Below, piece after piece: positions 11,905-24,700 of a stretch of DNA of 64,000 bases (the stretch's first letter is position 1; every line of letters starts with the position of its first letter). Both the position numbers and the translations under genes were made by a program. Under the pieces are notes generated by a model, which was not told the origin of the DNA, did not search any database, and saw only the letters and a program-made list of their open reading frames with translations. This stretch comes from Mugil cephalus (lineage: Eukaryota; Chordata; Actinopteri; Mugiliformes; Mugilidae), in NCBI RefSeq assembly GCF_022458985.1, contig NC_061771.1:19603501-19667500 (forward strand). Reading direction: 5' to 3'.

Positions 11905-12118
11905 GCTGCTTGCAGATCACGTGATTTAAGGGAATTTGGTGGGTTGAAATGAAAGCGAAAGCAAAGTCGAACACCTGAGAACTCGACACTACTGGCCGCG
12001 CACGCAGACATGCGCGGCTCTCAATGTAAGCGAATGCAGGCGAGTGTCTCCGGCAGGTCTTAAGCTGATTTGTCACCGCAAAAAAAAAAAAAAAAAAAAA
12101 AAAAAAACACTATAGTGA
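11905..12118 (+). promoter_or_regulatory. socs1: Probable socs1 promoter with IRF element
   Basis: GAAAGCGAAA at 11951-11960 is an exact IRF element (GAAANNGAAA), and an extra GAAA upstream makes the block interferon-response-like. An E-box palindrome TCACGTGA lies near 11918. A CpG-rich stretch follows (11990-12020). Mammalian SOCS1 promoters are known to use IRF elements for interferon-gamma induction, which fits the gene call downstream. Binding is inferred from the motif. A 27-base poly-A run (12080-12106) separates it from the likely first exon. Confidence 0.5.
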
Positions 12119-12268
12119 ACATAGCATCAGGTGGCGACTCCGCCTTCCTCACAAAACCGAAAGTAAGGAGACTGTTCGTATCAATCCGAGGTACGACCAT
12201 CTGGAGAGAACACGCTGAGAGCCTCTCACTGCTGTTTGGACTGAAACGCGCTCTGGCTGCGACTGCAA
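12119..12268 (+). other. socs1: socs1 5' untranslated exon (probable)
   Basis: GC-richer sequence ending CGACTGCAA at 12268, followed by the strong donor GTAAGA. It contains no ATG. The next acceptor on this strand with a good tract is at 14218, which opens the exon holding the start codon. The 5' edge is not determined. Confidence 0.45.
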
Positions 12269-14253
12269 GTAAGAAATTTGGTGTTTAACGAGTGCACAAT
12301 TAACCAGTTGTTCCAAATGTTGCGATTTTCTTTTTTGCTGTTGTTTGCTCTACTGTGCTCCTCCATTTTAACTGGGACAAAATTGTTATCTAGACACTAT
12401 ACAAGGTAACCTGGGATGAGGATTTAAATTTAAATTAAAAAAAAAGTGTACAAATTAGATTGTCCCTTCAGTGTGGTGCAATTTTCATCACTTAACCCCA
12501 GAGTCATGAACATTTAACATCTAAACAACATCAGACTAATTCATTTGAATTTGTATTTTAACAGTTTTGTCTCCAATCTTTCTGATCTCTTTTCTGAACA
12601 CTTTTTTTTTGTTTAGCTCCTGAGCGTAACACGTTCTGAACTCCAACACTTGGTTCTACAATCAGACAATCCCGATACAAGGCAGCTTTACTTCTAATTT
12701 TAGACTTTAAACTCTCACTCTGGATCAGCAGCAGGCTTCAAGATACTGCCTTGTCATTGCCCTGCTACGCCGCTCCGAATAACTGTGATTGTGAAAAACT
12801 GAAAGCCAAACCCTGTCGTCATTGTTTCATTTCAAAACTTTCAGCAAAGGGGCACAAAGCAGAAATAATTGTACAATTGTGTGCAGTGCAACATGATACG
12901 GACATACTGTCCCACGTAGAGGTGGAGTTGACTGCAGGACAGGACACAGTCTGCTTCTGTAGAGAAAGAGAAAATAAAAAAAAAAAAAAATGGAGAAAAA
13001 AAAACGGTAATGGAACAAGTTTATGTGGTTTTGGAGACATTGTTTAAGCAGCTGGATTATTACTGAGTCCGTAAGAACATAACGAGATATTTATCTGCAC
13101 TCCTCGCATTTTAAGTAACATTAAACAGAATGAATAGCCAAGCAGAACAGTATACACTGTACTGCTTTTAAAATATTGTGCTTTGGTATTAATATTAAAT
13201 TGCTCAGAAGCGTATGCTTTTATGTACTGTCTGCAGATGCTCTCTCGTTCTCTTTTGTTCCACGAAAACACTTAACCTCAAATATTCTCACCACACGGCG
13301 TGGAGCAAATCCTCCAGTATATAATCTGCAAATCTACAATGTTTTTTGACTCGCTTGACTGAGAAAATGAAAGTGTTCTTCTGTCATCAACTGTGTTACA
13401 TCCGCCCCTCCCAGTGACTAATGACTGTAGTTTATGATCAGTCACATGACCTTTATTTCTGTCCTGGACTTGAACACAACACAACAACGGCAATATAACA
13501 ATATATGGTCAAGCTACACAAACTTTACTGTTCTGATTGTGTTGTTTTAGCAAGCTGTGGTGGATTAGCTTATGTGGACTCCGTTAGCGGACATGTCAGT
13601 AGCAAACGTATGGAAGCGTTTAGCGGGAACAAAACAAAAAAGACTAGTGGTTTTTTTCGTTTTCCAAACACGGAGCAAAAAAGGGAGCAAATATTTGCCC
13701 CTTGACAAATATGTTCGTCTAGTGGTGGGATATGCAGATTAATGACTTAAGCTCTCCGTTGCGATTGTGATGTGGCATGTAATTGTTTGTGTAAGACGGA
13801 GTTTATTGACAAGTTTGGCATACAAAAGAAAAGACCACTCTGATTCTGTTAAAAAAAGAAGAGAAAAACGACTTAGTGAGTCTGAACCACAACGCTGATG
13901 CTGGTTTCAATCATCTGTGCTAATGGTAGTTTGAACAGCTCGTCGATTTGCTTTCACAATGCTCCTAATGGAAACTACTCGTCATGCCAGCGTGAGGAAG
14001 GTTGATATATAATATTTTCCTGTTCATTTAAATAAAAAGCTTCTTTATTCAGAATGTTCTTTGTTCCAGCTGAGGGATGTTTACATGAGGCATTTTTGGC
14101 CAGTTTGGACCATTGTTCTGATTACTGCCTCCAAGTCCCCAAAATAAAGAGTTATCACAGATTTAAGGTTATATGTAATGGACTGTTTTGTCTGATGGTC
14201 TGTGTTTTTGTTTTTCAGCTCCTCGGTTTTCAGCTCTAGTCCTTCAAAGATAG

Positions 14254-14498
14254 ATGAGAGAGGACATCCAGGCTCATCTCCCCTGCCTGCACGCCATGAT
14301 TCCCGTACCGAGTTTTGCTGAAAATTTGAGCATCATGGCGCCTCAGAGAGGACCAAGGAGCAGATGATCGACCAGGAGGCAAACAGTGATGGAGGATCTG
14401 ACGGTGAAAAGAGGAGGAAGTGGTGCCACAGGTTATCAAGGAGAAGATTCCTCTATGTAGGATGGTCAGAGACAGTCTCGATAGAACAGTCGCATTGA
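14254..14498 (+). promoter_or_regulatory. socs1: Cluster of three upstream ORFs in socs1 leader
   Basis: uORF1 is 14254-14367 (37 codons plus stop). uORF2 is 14364-14498; its ATG overlaps the uORF1 stop as ATGA, and it runs past the socs1 start out of frame. uORF3 is 14389-14460 and stops one base before the socs1 ATG at 14462. Mammalian SOCS1 mRNA is also reported to carry upstream ORFs that limit translation, so this layout probably keeps basal protein low. The effect is inferred. Confidence 0.6.
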
Positions 14499-17431
14499 GC
14501 CAAACGCAGAGCTGCACAACGGAGACACAGGAGGCTGCAGGGTCTGAACGAGCACAGAGCCCAGAGCAAGTTGATCCGGAAAGCACAGAGCCAACTGAGA
14601 GACAGCTGGATTTACAGTTTTGGAGCAAACTCAAGCGTGAGAAGGGATCTGAATCCTGGGGACAGGTTAGTGCTCAAGTTTCACTCGCTCATTTGTTTCC
14701 ATTATATTTGGCGTTTACACTCAAAATCTGCAAATAAACCAGCTGCAGCAAGAGGAGTGAAAAGTAGAATATGCATGTATGAAGCTGAGCGAAGTGGTTA
14801 AAAATGGAAAGTTTGCAAACACAAAATTCGACATTCAAAATTCAATTTTATTTATATAGCGTCAAAAACAAGTTGCCTCAGGACGTTTGCATAACCTGGC
14901 CTGAAACCATATAAGATCATCAGTCACTGCACTTGATGTTATATTTGTAGTTGCGCTACCACAAATAACCCCCCGCACACAAAAACTTTAATGTAAACGT
15001 TTGTTGAGATTTGAGGTTTGTCACTGTTTGTGTTTAATCTGGTCCATGTGTTTTATTGTCAACCGTTAATGGTGCCTTCACTGTGTCAAATTCTGGAGGG
15101 AAAACAAAAAGACGTTCCCACATTAAAAACCCTTCCTGTTGATACAGTGTCAACTCCAGAGAGCAAATAAATGTTATCAGTGGACATTGAACCTCAGCTC
15201 TGGTTCACTGTTTCATAGAGCAACTACACTGGTGGTGTAAAAAAACAAAAAAACAAAAACAAAGAATAAAACGTGGAAAATAAAAATTTGTGTTGTTCAG
15301 TCAGTGAAGCTTTTTTTTTTCTCTCAGTTGTGATTTCATAAACATGACTTCAAATAATTTTTCCTTTGTCTCTCAACGGAGTTGGGTTTTTTTGTGTGTG
15401 TTTACCGGTGTGCTGTGCTGTTTTGTCCGTGACAGATGTTCAGATGCACCATCAGTCTTTAGAGGAACCGAAACTAATTGACACTTATTACATTTTTAGC
15501 CTTTTAAATTACAGCCTCGATGTCTGAGGGCGAAAAAAAAACAAGTCTGACATTCACTTGATTTTCTGGATTCCCAAGCAATGGAAACAAGTACGTCTGT
15601 AATTAAATGGAAAAAAAAAAAAAAAGCCCGCAGTCTCCTGAAAACTGTTTTATTCTAGTGTGTAACAAGATCATGTTCAGTTGAGTTCAGATCTAAAAAC
15701 ATCTTTGATACGAAGGAACAAGTTGAAATAGACACCATCAACAGGCACAAAAACCTGACGCACAACATACGATTCGCCCGAAAGGATTCACACATTTTTC
15801 CAATTATAATTATAGATCAGGTATATGGTGACTAATTATTTCTGTTTCTTTTTCGGCTGTAAGGCTGGGAATGGAGCCAACGCTGACAACTTCCCAACAC
15901 ACCTCCGTCCATTCAGTAGCCAAGCGGAGTATGAGCTAGTGAAGCACACGTACCAGCAGCTCCAACACAGCGGCTTCTACTGGGGGCCGATGGCCATGGA
16001 GGAGGCACATGACATACTCTCACGTGCACCGCTGGGAACCTTCCTCATCAGGTAATCTGCCTACTTATCTGCCCTGCGTGTATTCTATATTAAACGTAAC
16101 CTAGTGCTGTTTATAAATACACATTATTATTATTATTATTATTATTATCACTTTGGATTCAGTAGAGGGTTTGCATTGTTTTCACTGCCGCCCCCCCTGA
16201 GTCTCAACAACGTGGTGAAATGTGTCAGTAAATACAGCGAGACTGCGGAAAAATGTGGATTATCAGATCAAATTAAGGACAATTGGACTCAACGATGATC
16301 CACACGAACTAGTGTGAATTTGGAAACGTGGACTAGCTTCAGTTTCAGTTTGTTTCAGTTCGTTGATAAATGTAGCTAAATATAAGATGCTAACGCTAAG
16401 AGCTTTACTAAGAAGTAACATTAGCCAGGCGATACAGCCCTCCAGAACGTAACTTAAGAAGTAACTTAAGTTACGACTGCATCAAAAAAAAAAATACAGC
16501 GTAAATTAATATATAACCTGATGCTAAATGTGAACCACAACACCAGGTTTCAGTGCCTGGACTCCAATTGTTTCTTGGAAATGCAGTGACGCATTTACTT
16601 CTCTTTTGTAAAAATATATCTCTGACTGGTTTTCAAATCTCTTGGTTCAGTCAGTCGCACAACAGCTCGTCACCTGCTTTTTAAAATTAATTTTACAATT
16701 TAGACGCTACCAAAGCCTACGTTTCAAACTAATGCTGCTAATCTCCATGTTCAACTGTCACCTTTTGCCACTCAGTGGCCGTAACCATGGAGACTTTGCT
16801 AACTGTGACGTACCCTCTATATTAAGCCATCACTTATCCTTTTACTAAAATATGTTAGATTCGTGTTAATGTGTATTTGTTAAAGCCGTTAAAGCTCACC
16901 CAGTTCATTTTATTGAATTTACACCGCACATTCTTCTTCTTATTATTATTATTACTGATAATGTTTTATTATTAGTTTAACTTCCTCGTATCATATGTTG
17001 TCGTCCTGAACTGTGTCCTGCTGCACGGAGCAGGATGTCCGATTAAAAACATCACACAACTAGAATAAATGGCATGACGTGACGATATGTCGGTGTGCTG
17101 TTGCAGGGACAGCGGGCAGACAGATGTTTTCTTCACTCTGAGTTACCAAAGCGAAGACGGCCCCACGAGCGTTCGCATCCAGCTCAACAACCTGCACTTC
17201 AGTCTGTATGGAAGCAACAGAACTTTTGAGTCGCTCTTTGCTCTGCTCACTTACTACACCAGCTCAGCCTGCAAACTGACAGTGCCCTATCGCAGGCAGC
17301 GCCCGGAGCGGCTGAAGCAGATGTGCCGGAGGGCTTTTGTGCGCGCCTACGGAGCAGAGAATATAAGCACCGTACCTGAACACAGCCCTCAAATTAGAGT
17401 CTACATTAATGCGTACCCGTACTGTATATAG
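14462..17431 (+). CDS. socs1: Suppressor of cytokine signalling 1-type protein
   Basis: Coding exons 14462-14665, 15864-16051 and 17107-17431 give 238 residues with matching phases (0, then 2). The start ATG has A at -3 and G at +4 and opens MVRDSLDRTV. Residues about 79-94 form the kinase-inhibitory region: HLRPF keeps the His, Arg and second Phe of mammalian HFRTF, but Leu replaces the first Phe. The SH2 domain runs from SGFYWGP (about 104) through GTFLIRDS and GPTSVRI. A carboxy-terminal SOCS box follows, with a BC box LKQMCRRAFV and a Cul5-side VPEHSP stretch. It should bind and inhibit JAKs and recruit an Elongin/Cul5 ligase. The SOCS3-type insert is absent, which with GPTS favours SOCS1; it may be the fish paralogue socs1b. 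Mammalian SOCS1 coding sequence has no intron, whereas this has two. AU-rich 3' sequence follows. Confidence 0.88.
16121..16149. repeat. ATT microsatellite
   Basis: About nine ATT units in the second coding intron of socs1. Confidence 0.9.
16170..16826. repeat. Dispersed repeat, copy B
   Basis: Second copy of the repeat at 1205-1722, same orientation, inside the socs1 intron that splits the SH2 domain. It shares the blocks CCCCCCTGAGTCTCAA, AGATGCTAACGCTAAGAG and AACCATGGAGACTT. It holds extra sequence relative to copy A, including a poly-A run near 16485. Confidence 0.75.
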
Positions 17432-18532
17432 CGTATCAAGATGCTGCGGCATGTCATTTTGGGTTATTATAAGTTAAAAAAATGTTAATGTATTTGTGTT
17501 TTATAAATAACACACATCTTTTTTTTTTGTATTATAAACACAACACCTATGGCTTGTTAGTATTTAATTTGCAACATGTTCAACATCATTTGCACAGATT
17601 TTCAAAAATGTCTCGCAGATAAAAATCTGCATCTATATTTTTATATGAGGAGGATATTTTCTACCAGTCCCGTATGAACCACTCTTCTGACTTGTGTGAG
17701 CGTGACGGTCAGTGAGATCTATCAAAAATGTAAAAAACCTGCTACATGTTAAAACTGCATTACCTCATGTCTTGCCATGGGGGAGGCCAGATGAACATTA
17801 GATGTTAAAACAGCAACGCTGAAAAAACGGTTGTGGTAGCTCTGAAGTGATGTTCTCTACATCTTCTAGTGTCTCTGTTCTCACTCTGTTTTGTACGGAC
17901 TTCAAAAGTGACCATAAGTGCAATTATGTTTTCAGTCTGGGAGTTAATTATCTGTTTAACTCATGATAAAAATCTTGTTATAATTGGCTTAACTGTCTAG
18001 TAATGTTGGGGGAGAAAAAACAAAAAAAAAACATCCTTTTTGCAGAAAAATGGGGCGGATAGCCAATGTTTATTGTAAAACAAAAGCAACAGGAACTTGA
18101 CATGAGTTATAGATAAATGACACATTACATGTTATATATGTATATAGCTGATCTGTCCATCCCTCATGCAGTATTTTGTTAACGATGATACCAGGATTGC
18201 TCATGTATATGCCTTTCTGAATACGAGAAATGTGAGGGAGATCACTTAGGTTAAATGAAGGTATCAAAGCGCTGTCGTACTGGCAGGTATTTGGCCTGTT
18301 AATATGATAAATTGAAAGGGCAGTCGAGTTAGGGATTATTATATGATTTATGATTATGGGTGATTTTTATTAAAAGTAGTTATTTGATTCAAACACTTGA
18401 AATCCATTTACATGTGTAATCAGTCTGTTCAGTCCTGTGGTACTTCTGCTTCTACTTGAACGTGTGATGCTTTCTGATACGTTGTTTTTTCATGTTCATC
18501 GAAAGTTGAAAGTATTTTGCTTGCAAAATAAA
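17432..18532 (+). other. socs1: socs1 3' untranslated region (probable extent)
   Basis: AT-rich sequence with scattered ATTTA-type motifs, as in unstable cytokine-pathway mRNAs. The first canonical AATAAA in a convincing setting is at 18527-18532; another lies near 19030. The true end is not determined. Confidence 0.4.
18527..18532 (+). terminator. socs1: Candidate socs1 poly-A signal
   Basis: AATAAA about 1.1 kb past the socs1 stop, followed by TGTG-containing sequence. An alternative AATAAA occurs near 19030. Confidence 0.4.
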
Positions 18533-18544
18533 ATCCATGTGAAA

Positions 18545-20240
18545 CTAATGTTTAATTACTGACCAGACAATGTGAGGCCAGCACTTGGACTTTGAGGGAT
18601 CCCAGAAGCAGCTATAATACCTGTGTGGTTTTAGGGGTTGTTCTGTCCGCTGGCCTCTTTGGTTCAGACTCAGGTCCTGCTCACACCTGGAACCAACATC
18701 TGTCCTGAGTTTTCCCATCACGAGTATGATGTGTGACAGGTGTGAATACACCCTGGGCGCATCTAGGATACATTTAGGATCCGATTTGCTGTAAACACCC
18801 AATGCGTCCGGGGTCACATACAGGACCAGCTTTGCATCATTTATTGTGAAAAAACAAAAAAAAAAAAAAAAAACACAGACATAAATCATCAGGTGAAAAA
18901 CAAAAGGGCTGTGAGAAAAGTGTGTTCATTAGAAATGAAAGCTCCCTAAAAAGTATCGTTTCAAACTCAAAACCTTATTCAACTAATTAAAATGATGAAT
19001 ATGGGTTGATGTAAACTATTATTTTCTCAATAAAGATCAGTATTTCCATTTACCTGAAGGCTGTTACTGGAGATTTTTATTTCACTGCTGCAAACAGCAC
19101 TGCAGTCATCGGAGTTTGCTTTGTTGTCAATTCACACCACACGGAGAGGATTGAAATTGTGTTACTCGAACGCTATATATATAAAAATATATATATTATA
19201 AAAATATAAACATCTGAGTTTAAAAACGTGTCTATGAATATAAAAAGGAATAACAGATTGAAGTGACATAACAGATTACACAGATTAAAAAGTCATGTAC
19301 ATTGCTGTACTCTTGGAAGCTCCCAGGATTCGTTTTAATCTGATCTTTGCGTGGGTCACTAAAAACATCATGACGAGAAGCAGCAAATAAATAAAAACTT
19401 ATTCAACCTTTCAGTGAGTGAGCTTGTTCCAAAATTTGTCTCATATCCCCAAGTCTCCATGCCGTGATGCACGCACAAAAATCAACAATATTCTACTGCG
19501 CAACAAATGATGTTGGTGTTTATTTGCAATACAGAAACTGGAGACTGGATCCTTGGTGCTGGCTTGAGATGCATGTGGAGATTTACCTTAGACGAACTTT
19601 ATAATTGGTATCAGATCACAAAGTACGCATGTTAAGACCATATCTGAGCAAGGCGTGATACATCTCAACATTGTTGCATTGTGGGACACAGTAAACAATG
19701 ACCTTCTAAGCTCCAAACCGGTTTGTGCTGTATTGACGCTACTTACAGTTACCTTGGCTTTGTGGTATGGAGACACGCCTGTTTTAAGTGATTATTAATT
19801 GCATATACTCAAATACATCTATGGAAATCCCATCCTGTGTGTTTTGCAGACTCACCTCTCTTTAAATGGGATAAATGCGTTGTGTAGGTACACAAAGCAA
19901 GGACGGAGCATGCTCACACCCACAGTTTAGTATCTATTCCGTCATCTGTTCTAGTTCCCGTCCTAAATCTGACTGGCATTGGCCCCTTTTTAGTCTAAAT
20001 TAGCCCTGCACCAGGGACTCACACATACACACACTTTTTTTGTCCAGTCCTCAAATTATCTCTGTCTCATTAACCTTAAACTTGTTGATTTTAGAGCATC
20101 AATACTTACACACATAATGAGGCAAAGGAGGTTTGGTGGCGCAGCACATTTAAACACCCCTGCATGTCCCACTGCTTTTTATTAAAGGGTCATAGGGAAC
20201 GATACATAAGTGATATAAAGAGGCACATTAAGCCACATTA
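18545..20240. other. Intergenic between socs1 and caskin1
   Basis: No exon or RNA gene recognised. It contains a poly-A run near 18855 and TATA-rich sequence at 19177-19210. Confidence 0.4.
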
Positions 20241-20247
20241 AGCTACT

Positions 20248-20298
20248 AGTCAAAAGTTTGGACACACCTAATAAGACAGTGTGTCCAGACTTTTGACT
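20248..20298. repeat. Fold-back Tc1-type terminal repeat remnant
   Basis: AGTCAAAAGTTTGGACACAC at 20248-20267 pairs with GTGTCCAGACTTTTGACT at 20281-20298 with one mismatch and a 13-base spacer. The arm matches the TIR motif of fish Tc1-like elements as I recall it, so this is probably an element whose interior has been lost. Confidence 0.7.
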
Positions 20299-20449
20299 GA
20301 TAGGTTATGTCCTCGGGTTTTAAAAGAGACAGGGCCAAATTTAAATTCATAATAACTGGGTTTGAGTGGCCAGTGTTGTGCCTTTATCTTAATCTTTATT
20401 TAAACAACGACCGTGCTCGTCATTAAATGTGATTTAATTTGATGCGGTG

Positions 20450-21200
20450 TCTATTTACATCGAGAGTCTTGTGCGCCCGCGCAGTCCAGGACTCCCACTG
20501 TCCCGCGCTCATGGGTGCACCTCTTGCACGCGACAGAGAGCATTATTATTACGGCGTTAAACGACCTCCCGTGACCTCTCACGCTCTGACACGCGCGCAG
20601 ACCGGGGTTGCTACAACTGGAGTGGCGCGCGCGCAAGTAGTTCTTGTTTATGTAATGCCACAATTATGCGACTGAATGCTTGTGGCTATATGTGTGTTGC
20701 GCGCGCGCGCATCGGATCTGGTGCGAGCTGGTCCAGCGCCGCGGCGGCGACCACGCGGCCACACGTTCAACATCAGCGAGCGCTGCTCTGCAGATTGAGG
20801 GCTCCGGTGTCGCGGGCTTGACCCACCGTTGGGGAGGGCGCTCGAGCTCCACCATTTTCACGCACGGCACGCACGTAGACCCGGTGAAGTCGTCACGCGA
20901 TAGAATCCGTGTGGAATCTGTCGCGAGTTCCCTGCGCGGCTGGAGAGCTATCCCGACAGCGCGCGCGTGGTCCGGTCGGTGGTCGCTGTGGGTCGGCGGT
21001 GCTGCGTGGAGGGGAGGCGGAGAGGGACCTGCGCTGGACTCCTGGCCGAATCGGAGCATCCCAGTCCGGGCAGTGTCCATCCCTCCTCGCCTCAGCTCCA
21101 GCGGGAGGCCGGGAGCGGCGGCAGGATGTAGCAGCGGATTAACGGAGGAGAGAGGGGCGCTCAGAGGAAGAGAGCGGGGCCGAGGCGGGACGCAGGGGAC
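20450..21200 (+). promoter_or_regulatory. caskin1: caskin1 CpG-island promoter and 5' leader
   Basis: Sharp rise in CpG content in an otherwise AT-rich region, with GCGCGCGCGC at about 20699-20709 and many GC boxes, ending at the caskin1 start codon. No TATA box is obvious. Open frames here on both strands reflect base composition. The transcription start is not determined. Confidence 0.6.
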
Positions 21201-21695
21201 ATGGGGAAGGACCAGGAGCTGCTCCAGGCCGTGAAGACCGAGGACTTGCTGACAGCTCAGCGGCTTCTACAGAGACCACGGCCGGGAAAAGCCAGTCAGT
21301 ATTCGCCCTCATGTCTCTGACACACACGCGCGCGCGCACGCACACACACACACACACACATACACAAGCTGTCATCATCAGGTCAGGACAGTGCAGGCTA
21401 AATCTGATGTGATGCCATTTAGCCCAAATGGTGCACTATGTGGTTTGTTTTTTTGAGTGTGTGTGTGCGTGTGTGTGTGTGCACGCGCTCCCTCCCGCGT
21501 GCATGTGCGTGTGTGAGTGTGTGATTAGCCTACGTGTGTGTTTGTACTATGACGTTGAGTGTGTGATAGTGATGACGTTGCACATGTGTGAGCAGAAGCG
21601 TCAAAGGATGTTAGAAATTAGGAATGCTTGTCACCCCGTTTCCCACAATTTGTGTGCTTGTGTCTGCATGAATGCACAAAATGCACACCAGAGAC

Positions 21696-21746
<51 letters not shown>

Positions 21747-24700
21747 GAGGGAGGGATGTGATGGAAGTACAGAAAGGTCCTACACTGCTCTCGGGACAGG
21801 GGGGATTATTGGTGTGTGAAGACGCCAGATGTTAGGGGTAATAATGCGATGATTGTAAGTGTACACGTGCCGACGTGTGGACGCACGCACATATGGGGCG
21901 TTCGAAACGTGCACACGCGCAGGCACCTAACATGGAGTCAGCTGGGACTTGAGGTGATAATTAGATTTCAATTACAGCCTTGGAACTGCTCTCCTCCCCT
22001 CCCGTTTCTCCTCAAGACCCCCCCTCGATTCCTCTCCTCTGAATTTCACGTCTTCTTCGTCCTCCGTTTGCCCGCGTTCATCTTTTCTGGCTTCCTCCTC
22101 TCTCCGGTCTTCTCCTCTTCCCCTCACTCCTCTTCTCGTGCTCTTCTTTCCTCTTTTCCCACCCCCTTACGATTTCACCTTTCATCTTCCCTCCGCTGAC
22201 CATCTCTGATGTCCCCTCCCCTCCCGTCCTGCCCTCCACTCCACTCTCGTCTCCTCTGGTGTGTGCGTGTTTGTCTCTGAACATTCCAGCAGTGCCACGG
22301 AAAAGAAAAACGCTTCTCCTCAAACGCCAGAACGGATCAGCTCCCGAGTGCTCAGTCCACTGCGCACTGACAAAGAGAAAGGGGGGAGGCGGACGGACGG
22401 TGAGGGAGGTAAAAGGGTGAGGAGGAGGGCTAGCGTGGAGCGCTGGACAGAAGGAGTGACAAACTGAGATATGGCTGCAGCAGGGAGGTAAAGAGTCAGA
22501 GGAAGCCTCCGGGGCGGAGGTTAAATGTGGCAAAGCTTTGTGTGAATCCAGGTTTATGTTTGAATAATTAAACAGGAAGCCAGGTTTCTCTGCTGGAGGT
22601 TGTTGCATGCACAAACACACACACACACACACACACCGAAACACTTCTAACACACACAACTACAGGCAAGCATGCATGGGGAACACACACGACACGTAGG
22701 GTGTTAGTCATGTGCACAAGTGCTTTTGTATTATTAATAGTATGCTAATGGGGCCGAGAGCAGCAGTGTGGCAGGTTAGGAGGAGCTGCTGTGATGGTGG
22801 TTTGCTCTGTCAAAATGTCACAAAGCCATGAAGGAGATGAAAGAAGCTGACAGTGAGGACAGGCCACTTCACTACACATCCCTCATTGGACACTGTGAGA
22901 CAGCGGCGCTGTTGTTGGAACCAACGGAGGAGAGCGCACAAAACTCAAGTTTCATTTTTTACTCTAAAAACTAGAGACATGTTGATCATTTTTGTCAATG
23001 AAAGTGAGAAGCTGCTGAATACGTTGCACGTGGGACCAATAGGTGTCGTCTCTGATCAACAGAACCAGGGACGTCCCATTCAATGCCCCCTGATAAAATA
23101 ACAACTTTTCTACATTACGCTTCGTGGATCTAGGTCCTAATACGATCTCAAATAAACAAAATTTCCCCCCGCCCCCCGGGGATTCATGAAGGGTTTTCTT
23201 ATCGTCTTTGTATTCTCCTAGATCACATGCGCCCCAATACCGATCTCTTGATAAAGATGAACAAAACAGACCTTTATATTCCTCTATGTAAACGCACTTA
23301 TTTTCACTTCCTGGTTCACTGAAGAGGAAACATTCAAATGTGGGGGTCTCACCTGCGCAAAAATACACCTGCATCCGTTCTGATATCAATATCTGCTGAG
23401 AGAAACTCTAGTAAAAGCTCAAATTTATTAGTCAGGCCCTAAAACTTTGTGGAGTTTTGTGCTATGCTCAAGCTACAACACATCTTCAAAGGAAACTAGC
23501 AACATGAAGTGACAAGCTGATGTCTGACACTTGTTGCTACATGGCTGGATTCAACATTTTTGATGCTACAACCAAACATTTGTGCGTGTGTCACTCCCTG
23601 TGTCGTCCCTATCGGTGTCCGTATAAGGGCCGGTCGAGGTCCAGCCACGCCTGAGCTTTTGTAGTTATTATTTTAGGTCTGCCATAAACCTTAAACCAAA
23701 ACGTGTTAATGGCTGGCATCAAAGCTGCTAAAAATCCCAGAAGAAGAAAAATTTAATTGAAAATGAAGTTAGTCCGTAAATACAACTCAAGACAGAGTCA
23801 AGATGGAAAATGTTACAGAGATGGTTACAGAGCCTTATTTATTGAACTTAACACAGTCACGATCCAGGAGAATAAAATAAAAAAGCCAAAAAAAGCCCTC
23901 GTGAATCTCCAGGGAAGGACATTTTGTTGACATCTGAGGTCGGATCAGGACTCAAATTGGCCGATACTCAATATTAAAAGAGCGGCATTGGAATTGGGGG
24001 GCAAAAAAGCTTACCTCACTTAGCACCTGAGTGACACTCCAACGGAGACTCTGCGACAGCGGAATTCAAGCTTTTGACACATAGTGTGAAATCACCATTA
24101 CGGCCATTACACACCGAGCTGATGGCGGGTTGTTTACGGCGTCTGGTTGTCCGGCACGTCCTGTGCTGACCTCTCAGACCTCTGTTGGCAACTTCTTGGC
24201 CTATTCAGCATTTTAAACCAGCCGCAGAACCAGTACGTGAGAGAGATCGCCCTGATTATCTGATCAAATTAGAGAACCCGTACACAAAAAGACAAACAGA
24301 AGTAAACCAAACCACAAAGCACAAGCAACACACACAGAGTTCGCGCAGAAGGCTTTTCATGTTTTAAATCTTCATCTCAACATCTAAACATTCAAATGCA
24401 CAAGTCTTTTCACAAAAGCACCATCTTCTACGATAAATAAACTATGACAAGCTAATCAGCAGGATTTATTGGAGGCCAGATCCGTACAATGGTTTTTGGT
24501 GAAGTTGTTTGGTGCGTCCGTACCTTCAGGTTGTTGGTTTTTCCCAGCCTTCTTTACTTGGAGAGGGGAGCTGTATTCCTGTTAAGACTCATTAAATCAC
24601 ACGGGAATCCGGTGGTGGTTTAAACTGTGGTTTGAACAGTCGACATCCATTTAGAAACGCCTGTCAGCTATGTGTGTTTTGAGAAGCCACTGACTGACTG

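Noticed and set aside
20664..21234. Open frames of 138-184 codons on both strands in the caskin1 leader
   Set aside because: CpG-island composition reduces stops; no domain and no conservation that I recognise.
22078..22659. 193-codon minus-strand open frame
   Set aside because: Lies across a pyrimidine-rich and CA-repeat region in caskin1 intron 1; low-complexity, no splice context.
22964..23389. 141-codon minus-strand open frame beginning [19 protein letters not shown]
   Set aside because: No recognised family, no acceptor or donor at the ends; kept as chance or an unknown repeat.
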